NCBI RefSeq assembly: GCF_008367235.1
Contig: NZ_VTZS01000008.1
Span: 28,039-92,038 of the forward strand
From: Pareuzebyella sediminis
Lineage (GTDB): Bacteria > Bacteroidota > Bacteroidia > Flavobacteriales > Flavobacteriaceae
Direction of reading: 5' to 3'
DNA length: 64,000 nucleotides
Shown: one piece after another, positions 57,894 to 64,000 of the stretch
Layout of the letters: the number at the start of each line of letters is the position of its first letter
Numbering within the stretch: position 1 is the first letter of the stretch
Notes under the pieces: model-generated
Told to the model about the DNA's origin: nothing
Seen by the model: the letters and a program-made list of their open reading frames with translations, nothing else
Database searches by the model: none
Translations under genes and position numbers: made by a program

Positions 57894-59459
57894 TTAATCC
57901 CGTTCATTTTTGATCCGGAAATAATCGAAATCCACATAGCCGCCGCTTTGAGCAGTAGCGTAATTGAAGAGTCCGAAACGATACCCCATAAAATGGGGTA
58001 GGGTATAGGACATTTTCAACGTAGTTCCAATTTTACTCCAATTTTTGCCATCCAAACTGTAATAGAATTGGGCCTCATCTTTTTTATCGGTAAAATCGCA
58101 GCTAGCTTTTAAATAGATTTTTTTCTGTATAAGAGGAATGGCTTCTTGTTCTTTTGGCGTACCATCTTCAGTGTTGACCATGACCATTCGTTTTTCCCCA
58201 TTTTCAAATTTTACGCCAAGCAAGCCATAATTTTTTTGGAGTAAGGACAAACCGGCAAAATCACCTTCCTTCATTTTTGAAATATCCAATGCCGTTTCGC
58301 CAGTGCACACTGGGCCTATTGTTCTTTGTGTCAAGGTGTTCCTGGCCTGGACGAAAGAGGTATCCACCCGTCCCGTTCTTAATCGCAAATAGCCTTTCCT
58401 GTCTTTTAAAGACCAAAGACTGTCTACCGGATTGTGGTTCCATTGCCAAACCAATGGAAGTGTAGGGTCATTCTTTTTGCGTTCGAATTCGTCCGATGCC
58501 ACAATATTCGGAATCAGTCCTTCGCTTGGAGGCACGTTCAAGGTATCAGGTACTTTTCCATTCTTACCCAAAATCGGCCAACCATCTTCCCATACTACCG
58601 GAACTAAATAGGGAATTCTGCCCACGGAACCATAATCCCTAAAGAGGTAGGAAAACCATTTCCCATCCGGGGTATCTATAAGGCCCCCTTGGGCAACTCC
58701 TTTGTCCTGTAGCGCAAGTTTACCTTCCCACGGACCGTTGATGTGGTCTGCCCGATGAACCAATACCGTACGCATACCGCCTCTTGGCCAGGTAATGTTG
58801 AAGAGGTAGTAGGTTCCATTGATTTTAAAGAGTTGTGAACCCTCTGCGCCCAACATAATGTTGTCGCCGGCCGGGGCACTGGCATTTTCGATTAAGACGC
58901 GTTTCGTTCCTTTTTTTACACCTGACAAATCGTTTTCAAGTTCGGCGATCATCAATTTTCCGGCACCCCAAATCATGTACACTTTGCCATCGTCATCAAA
59001 ATGAACCGTCAGGTCATGATAGGAAGGCTCAAAAGAGGTTTCTTTCCAAGGACCGTTTTCTATATCCTCAGTAGAAAAGACGTAGGTTTTTCCGGTAGTG
59101 GCTGCAAACGTAAGTACGTAAAATGTTCCATTATGGTATCGTATACAACTGGCCCAAGAACCCCGACCATAGGCAGCTTCTCCATTTTTTAAGTTTAAGG
59201 CGTCCACTTCCCCGAGTCGGTCATAGGCATAGTTCACGATTTTCCAATTGACCAGATCCGTCGATTTCATGATAGGAACTCCTGGACTCAAATGCATGGT
59301 GGTACTGCTCATATAGTACGTATCCCCAACACGAATCATCGACATGTCCGGAACGTCGGCAAAAATTAACGGATTCTGGGCCTTATCTTTTTGCGCATTG
59401 ACCGAGAGCTGAAAAATCAGCCCTACGATACAACTAAAAATTAGGGAAAATCGGTTCAT
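57894..59459 (-). CDS. GH43 family glycosidase (second)
   Basis: 521 aa from ATG 59459, which overlaps the preceding gene boundary by one base step and gives a good signal peptide (SLIFSCIVGLIFQLSVNAQ); the longer frame starts inside GH95. GH43 acids appear in FADVPDMSMIRVGDTYYM, YHDLTVHFDDDGKVYM and MLGAEGSQLFKINGTYY. A C-terminal beta-sandwich covers about 345-521. It differs enough from the other GH43 to have a distinct specificity, for example arabinofuranosidase versus xylosidase. Confidence 0.9.
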   Translation of the reverse strand: MNRFSLIFSCIVGLIFQLSVNAQKDKAQNPLIFADVPDMSMIRVGDTYYMSSTTMHLSPGVPIMKSTDLVNWKIVNYAYDRLGEVDALNLKNGEAAYGRGSWASCIRYHNGTFYVLTFAATTGKTYVFSTEDIENGPWKETSFEPSYHDLTVHFDDDGKVYMIWGAGKLMIAELENDLSGVKKGTKRVLIENASAPAGDNIMLGAEGSQLFKINGTYYLFNITWPRGGMRTVLVHRADHINGPWEGKLALQDKGVAQGGLIDTPDGKWFSYLFRDYGSVGRIPYLVPVVWEDGWPILGKNGKVPDTLNVPPSEGLIPNIVASDEFERKKNDPTLPLVWQWNHNPVDSLWSLKDRKGYLRLRTGRVDTSFVQARNTLTQRTIGPVCTGETALDISKMKEGDFAGLSLLQKNYGLLGVKFENGEKRMVMVNTEDGTPKEQEAIPLIQKKIYLKASCDFTDKKDEAQFYYSLDGKNWSKIGTTLKMSYTLPHFMGYRFGLFNYATAQSGGYVDFDYFRIKNERD

Positions 59460-59460
59460 T

Positions 59461-61923
59461 TCAATTTTTGCGGATAAGGGTATAGATCTTTCCTTTCTGG
59501 GTAGCCAGGTCGTATAGATAGGTGTCGCCCAAATCAAGGGGCTTTATATTCGATTCTTTTGAAATGATAGGGTCGGCCGTTTTCGGCACTTCAAAAAACA
59601 CATTCGTATTTTTACCTACCGCTTTCTTTAAGGTTCCTTGGCCGATAAGTGTTACCTCATTCGGGACACGAATGCGTAAGTTGCCGCCCAAGTGTGATTG
59701 AATTGTGGCAATCACCAATTTTTTATCCTTCCATTCCATCGAAACCAATTCAAAATCCCCCCTCGCTTTTAATCCGCCTACGTAGCCAGAATTCAATGCA
59801 TCAGGGATGGCCGGTAAGAGGTGAACCGCTCCATCGGAACTCTGCAGCAACATTTCGGCAATGCCGGATGTACACCCAAAATTACCATCTATTTGAAACG
59901 GTGGGTGTGCGTCAAAAAGGTTATTATATGTACCACCTCCACCTTGGTTAATACCCACCGGGGTCAGTTGGTCTTTTATCAATTTATAGGCGTGGTTTCC
60001 ATCCTGCATTTTGGCCCACCAGTTTACCTTCCAGCCCATGCTCCATCCTGTAGAGACGTCGCCACGTTGTAAAAGCGTATTCTTTGAAGCTGCAAAAAGT
60101 TCTGGTGTTCGGTAGGGCGAAATCTGGTTGGACGGAAAGAGACCGTACAAATGTGATACATGTCGATGGTGGTCCTCCGGTGAATCCACATCATCCAGCC
60201 ACTCTTGCAATTGATTGTTTTTGCCGATTTGCATAGGAGGCAATTGGTTGCGCAATACATTTAACGAATCGGCGAAAGCCCCATCTTTTTCCAAAATTTC
60301 CGAGGCCTTAATAGCCGTGCTAAAAACGTCAAAGACTAATTGGTTGTCCATGGTCGAGCCTGCCGTGATGGACGAACCCTGATGCGCTTCAGGTGCATTT
60401 TCCGGGGAATTCCCCGGTGCTACTACCAAATAGGGATAGTTCGGGTGCTGCACCAAAAAATCGGCGTAGAATTCGGCAGCACCTTTTAAAGCCGGATAGA
60501 TGGATTGTAAAAATGATGTGTCACCGGTATATAAATAATGTTCCCAAAGATGCTGGCTCGTCCATCCACCGCCACCGTTCCAGATGCCCCAAAATGCCCC
60601 ATCGATCGGACCGGTAATTCGCCAAATATCGGTATTATGATGGGCCATCCAACCCTTTGCGCCGTACATGACTTTCGCCGTTTCCCGGCCCGTTTCCGAA
60701 AGTTCTTGCACCATGGTCAAAAAGGGTTCATGCAATTCCGAGAGGTTGGTGCGTTCGGCGGGCCAATAGTTCATCTCCGCATTGATGTTGATGGTGTACT
60801 TACTGTCCCATGCAGGTTTCATGCTACGGTTCCAAATACCCTGTAAATTGGCAGGTTGCCCACCGGGTTGGGAAGAGGAAATCAATAGGTATCTACCATA
60901 TTGAAAGTACAGGCCCACAAAGGCAGGGTCGTTCGTAGTTCGAAAGTTCGCCAAACGTTCATCGGTAGGTATTTTGGCTTCATCGGTCGTACCAAAATCC
61001 AAAATAACCCGATTGAAAAGAGATTGATATTTGTTCGTATGATCGGCTTTCAATACTTCATAATCCTTATCAAATGCTGCATCCAAATAGACTTTGGCAC
61101 GTTGGGTTTCATCGGCACTCAAATCTTTGTAGCTGTTGAAATTAGAAGCGATGGAGACCATCAGAATGGCCGAATCGGCATTTTCAACCTTGATGGAACT
61201 AACGGTTTGGCTGGTTAGGCCATTTTCGGTTTTCAATTTCATTAACGCATTGAATGCTACCTTACCTTCCACCCCTTCGTGGTCGCTAGTTCTGCCCCAA
61301 AGCGAAAGTTGATTGTGCCCATTGGTTTCTATTTCGGGTTCGGAATGTGGCGAAGTGAAGTTTGCCGTAAAGGAAATTTTACCTGGTGCATCAGCGGATA
61401 GCTTTATGACCAAGACCCTGTCCGTTAAGGATACAAAGGCTTCCCGCGTGTAGGTAACCCCATCTAGTATATAGGTCGTTTTGCTAATGGCCTTGCCGAT
61501 ATCCAATTCCCGGTAATAATCTTGGTAGTTGGCGTGGTTTTGAAACAATAGCTCAAGATTTCCCACGGGTTGAAACATTTGTCCGTGGGATTTTTTGGTG
61601 ATGATCATTTTATCGGCAAGCTGCTCCGCCGCTTTGTATTCCCCATTAAAGATCAACTGTCTCACTTCAGGCAGGGCTTTTAGCGCATCTGGATTGTCAT
61701 TTCGGTTTGGACTCCCGCTCCAAACCGTATGTTCATTGAGTTGAAATATTTCTTTAGTCACATTTCCATAAACCATCGCACCAATACGGCCGTTGCCCAA
61801 TGGCAATGCATTCTCCCAGATATCTCCGGATGGCTCATCATACCAAAGTTTTAAATCATCAGGTTGTTGGCCAAAAATGGACATACCAATAAAAAATAAC
61901 CCGAGCGACAAAAATCTTTTCAT
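59461..61923 (-). CDS. GH95 alpha-L-fucosidase/galactosidase
   Basis: 820 aa from ATG 61923; the upstream ATG at 61962 gives a poorer signal. Signal peptide (RFLSLGLFFIGMSIFGQ). N-terminal beta domain (LWYDEPSGDIWENALPLGNG), then the (alpha/alpha)6 barrel with TININAEMNYWPAERTNL, VVAPGNSPENAPE and DGNFGCTSGIAEMLLQ, which hold the Asn, Glu and Asp of the GH95 site. It removes alpha-1,2-linked L-fucose or L-galactose. It is the first gene of the nine-gene operon. The intergenic region 5' of it should carry the operon promoter. Confidence 0.92.
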   Translation of the reverse strand: MKRFLSLGLFFIGMSIFGQQPDDLKLWYDEPSGDIWENALPLGNGRIGAMVYGNVTKEIFQLNEHTVWSGSPNRNDNPDALKALPEVRQLIFNGEYKAAEQLADKMIITKKSHGQMFQPVGNLELLFQNHANYQDYYRELDIGKAISKTTYILDGVTYTREAFVSLTDRVLVIKLSADAPGKISFTANFTSPHSEPEIETNGHNQLSLWGRTSDHEGVEGKVAFNALMKLKTENGLTSQTVSSIKVENADSAILMVSIASNFNSYKDLSADETQRAKVYLDAAFDKDYEVLKADHTNKYQSLFNRVILDFGTTDEAKIPTDERLANFRTTNDPAFVGLYFQYGRYLLISSSQPGGQPANLQGIWNRSMKPAWDSKYTININAEMNYWPAERTNLSELHEPFLTMVQELSETGRETAKVMYGAKGWMAHHNTDIWRITGPIDGAFWGIWNGGGGWTSQHLWEHYLYTGDTSFLQSIYPALKGAAEFYADFLVQHPNYPYLVVAPGNSPENAPEAHQGSSITAGSTMDNQLVFDVFSTAIKASEILEKDGAFADSLNVLRNQLPPMQIGKNNQLQEWLDDVDSPEDHHRHVSHLYGLFPSNQISPYRTPELFAASKNTLLQRGDVSTGWSMGWKVNWWAKMQDGNHAYKLIKDQLTPVGINQGGGGTYNNLFDAHPPFQIDGNFGCTSGIAEMLLQSSDGAVHLLPAIPDALNSGYVGGLKARGDFELVSMEWKDKKLVIATIQSHLGGNLRIRVPNEVTLIGQGTLKKAVGKNTNVFFEVPKTADPIISKESNIKPLDLGDTYLYDLATQKGKIYTLIRKN

Positions 61924-62298
61924 AAAAGTGGGTGCTGTAATTATTAAATGTAAAAATAACACTTATAAATATAGTCAAAAATCTTAATTTAAGGACAACT
62001 TTTATTTTTAGCTCTGATGAATTAATTGCCCATTACTGTTACAAATATGACCCTAGTTTGGAATTGGATTGTACTTTGTAACACCCTTATGTTAGTATAG
62101 CGTTTGAAGTGGCCATAGGTCTTTTTTTGTTTGTAGGCCTTTGTAGCCTTACAATTTTTTTAAAAAAAGACTGAGGTGTTCATGTGATGTAGAAGAGTTC
62201 GTTAGCCTATCTTCGTCAAATCCGTTAATTTGGCAATCTCGGATGGAAAGTCCCCTGAGAGTGGCTTGTCCATAAACAAGAATGATTACAAAACAACT
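61924..62298. promoter_or_regulatory. divergent promoter region of the GH95 operon and antiporter
   Basis: A 375-bp gap between divergent starts. On the minus strand TATATTTA (about 61967-61974) has the shape of a Bacteroidota -7 box, but no properly spaced TTG/TTTG box was found. No operator or terminator stands out. Confidence 0.3.
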
Positions 62299-63546
62299 AT
62301 GGATTACTTTATTATTGCGGCAATACTGGTTTTTATAGCGGCCATATTCGGATTTATTAATGTACGGTTTTTAAAGCTGCCTAATACCATTGGGCTTATG
62401 CTCATTACGATTGTATTTACCTTGGGGGTATTTGCCATTAGTTATGTGGATGATACCCTATTGAATGCAGAGCGGTACATCATCGGTCAGATTGATTTTA
62501 AAACCGTTCTTTTGGATATTATGCTGAGTTTTTTGCTCTTCGCCGGGGCTTTACATACCAATTTTGAACAATTAAAGGTGCAACGTTGGCCAATTTTGGC
62601 TTTTTCTACCCTGGGAGTTCTGGTATCCACCTTCTTGGTGGGTACCTTGATGTTCTATATCCTTCAGTTGTTCGGACTGGAGGTGGACTTTATTTATTGC
62701 TTACTTTTTGGATCTTTGATATCGCCAACCGATCCAATTGCCGTACTAGGTATTCTTAAAAAGGCGGGTGCTCCTAAAAAACTGGAAACGAAGATTGTTG
62801 GAGAGTCATTGTTCAACGATGGGGTGGGTGTCGTCGTGTTTTTGACCATTTTTCAATTGGCCGCTTCAAATAACGGGGAAATCGAACCTTTGGCCATTCT
62901 AGAACTATTTGGGGTCGAAGTCATCGGGGGGATTCTTTTTGGACTTTTGATCGGATGGATTACATATCGGTCGATGCGTTCCATTGACGATTATGATATT
63001 GAAGTGATCATTACCTTGGCCGCTGTAATGATGGGTACCGTAGTAGCTCAAAAATTCCATCTGTCCGCGCCTTTGGCTATGGTGACCGCGGGATTGGTGG
63101 TAGGTAATGATACCGTAAGGCATTCGGCGATGTCAGAGACCACCGAAGTATATGTCGACAAGTTTTGGGAACTATTGGATATTTTATTGAATACGGTATT
63201 GTTCGTATTGATCGGGATGGAAATGCTCGTCATATCTTTTCAGTTCAATTATGTTTTAGCGGGTGTGGCCACTATTCCCGTCGTCTTGGCCTGTCGGTAT
63301 TTATCACTATTATTGCCTATTAAGTTCTTTGAGAAAACGCTCGACTTTGTACCGAAAACGAATTTGGTCATGACATGGGGTGGCTTACGGGGCGGTATCT
63401 CCATTGCTTTGGCGTTGGGGCTGACCGAGGAAATGGAGCGGAACCTCTTTCTTGTCATAACGTACGTAGTGGTGGTATTTTCTATTATTGGTCAGGGATT
63501 GACGGTCGGTAAATTGGTTAAAAAAGTGACTACTACGGTTACCTAG
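62299..63546 (+). CDS. CPA1-family Na+/H+ antiporter
   Basis: 415 aa from ATG 62299, chosen because the first membrane helix begins at once (MDYFIIAAILVFIAAIFGF); the longer frame adds a polar 23-residue stretch. About twelve helices. The antiporter core GSLISPTDPIAVLGIL and ESLFNDGVGVVVFLTIF contains the ND motif of CPA1 proteins. It exports Na+ in exchange for H+, useful to a marine cell. It is not part of the glycan operon. Confidence 0.88.
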   Translation: MDYFIIAAILVFIAAIFGFINVRFLKLPNTIGLMLITIVFTLGVFAISYVDDTLLNAERYIIGQIDFKTVLLDIMLSFLLFAGALHTNFEQLKVQRWPILAFSTLGVLVSTFLVGTLMFYILQLFGLEVDFIYCLLFGSLISPTDPIAVLGILKKAGAPKKLETKIVGESLFNDGVGVVVFLTIFQLAASNNGEIEPLAILELFGVEVIGGILFGLLIGWITYRSMRSIDDYDIEVIITLAAVMMGTVVAQKFHLSAPLAMVTAGLVVGNDTVRHSAMSETTEVYVDKFWELLDILLNTVLFVLIGMEMLVISFQFNYVLAGVATIPVVLACRYLSLLLPIKFFEKTLDFVPKTNLVMTWGGLRGGISIALALGLTEEMERNLFLVITYVVVVFSIIGQGLTVGKLVKKVTTTVT

Positions 63547-63634
63547 AAGTTGTCATGACTTCAACTTGACCTCCTCCATTCAATATGTACCGGGGATTCC
63601 TAGTAAATGGGGACTATTATAATTCAAATAAGAT

Positions 63635-64000
63635 ATGTACTGTTTTAAAAAAGGTTTTTTTAAGATTTTCGGTTTGGTGTTTTTGGTTTTCCAAACCCCT
63701 TTGGATGCTCAAAACGCCAGTTTTAAAAAGCCCAATGTCATTGTCATCCTTACGGACGACCAAGGTTCTGTAGACCTGAACGTCTATGGAGCCAAGGATT
63801 TGTATACCCCCAATATGGACCGATTGGCCAAGGAAGGAGTTCGATTTACCCAATTCTACGCCGGTGCCCCTGTATGCTCACCTTCCCGAGCGGCATTGCT
63901 AACCGGTAAGACCAATTTGAGGGCCGGACTTCCCGGTAATGTGCCGATTCCTGAAAAGGCGGAGAAAACAGGGCAGTATGGTCTGCCCACGGATGAGATT
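63635..64000 (+). CDS. sulfatase, 5' part (truncated by window end)
   Basis: The first 122 residues only. Signal peptide (FKIFGLVFLVFQTPLDAQ). The metal and start motif PNVIVILTDDQG and the formylglycine site VCSPSRAALLTG (Cys81 in C-x-P-S-R) mark a type I sulfatase. It needs oxidation of Cys81 by a maturase encoded elsewhere. It suggests that sulfated marine glycans are handled just beyond the window. Confidence 0.9.
   Translation, partial: MYCFKKGFFKIFGLVFLVFQTPLDAQNASFKKPNVIVILTDDQGSVDLNVYGAKDLYTPNMDRLAKEGVRFTQFYAGAPVCSPSRAALLTGKTNLRAGLPGNVPIPEKAEKTGQYGLPTDEI

Overview
The window looks like a chromosome segment of a marine flavobacterium (Bacteroidota) of the Zobellia/Maribacter/Arenibacter type. 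The clues are moderate-to-low GC, a large polysaccharide-degradation gene set with signal peptides and lipoproteins, two DUF6090 proteins, a DUF5009 family, a sulfatase, and the absence of clear Shine-Dalgarno sequences before most starts. No rRNA, canonical tRNA, CRISPR array or intact transposon was seen. The genus is an inference, not a measurement.

Layout. (1) 0.1-8.1 kb is housekeeping and stress: an Anbu-type proteasome homologue with a transglutaminase-like partner, a DUF892 ferritin-like protein, a PfpI/DJ-1 protein, a Cys-rich copper-storage-like four-helix protein, then a GH130 glycoside phosphorylase convergent with a large GT4 glycosyltransferase. (2) 8.1-24.4 kb is an accessory zone. 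It holds single, unrelated, mostly minus-strand genes (CPBP protease, GNAT, two amidohydrolases, FHA, HNH, two DUF6090, AlbA_2, several unknown membrane or secreted proteins). Most are separated by 50-240 bp imperfect inverted repeats whose ends read roughly GCTAACGGTT..TATGA and TTATAG..TGTTRGC. These spacers look like integron attC sites, so the zone resembles an integrase-less cassette array. It also contains two very short membrane-protein genes sharing the C-terminus RNFRSSRNRRARKQF. (3) 24.6-45.8 kb is carbohydrate and organic-acid catabolism: a GH29 fucosidase; a six-gene plus-strand cluster (DUF5009 membrane protein, two amidohydrolase-2 enzymes, a NodB-like Tat protein, a CBM9-like lipoprotein, a DUF4832 lipoprotein); an SDR epimerase/dehydrogenase; a planctomycete-type DUF1549/DUF1553, DUF1501 and cytochrome set; and a second DUF5009 protein. 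(4) 46.2-61.9 kb is a compact minus-strand operon of nine secreted enzymes: GH95, GH43, CE1-like, carboxylesterase, CE15, GH43, SASA-GH97 fusion, double CE1-like and an alpha/beta hydrolase. (5) 62.3-64.0 kb holds a CPA1 Na+/H+ antiporter and the start of a sulfatase cut by the window edge.

How it fits together. The nine-gene operon is what one would expect for trimming a heavily decorated acidic xylan: CE15 and feruloyl/acetyl esterases remove ester cross-links, GH43 enzymes remove arabinose or xylose, and GH95/GH97 remove fucose, galactose or related alpha-linked caps. No SusC/SusD pair and no hybrid two-component regulator lies in the window, so transport and sensing must be encoded elsewhere. 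The 27.7-36.6 kb genes may handle sugar acids or lactones released from such glycans, but that is conjecture from family membership.

The most unusual signals are the attC-like spacer system at 11-24 kb and the tiny membrane-protein family lying about 130 bp beyond attC-like ends.
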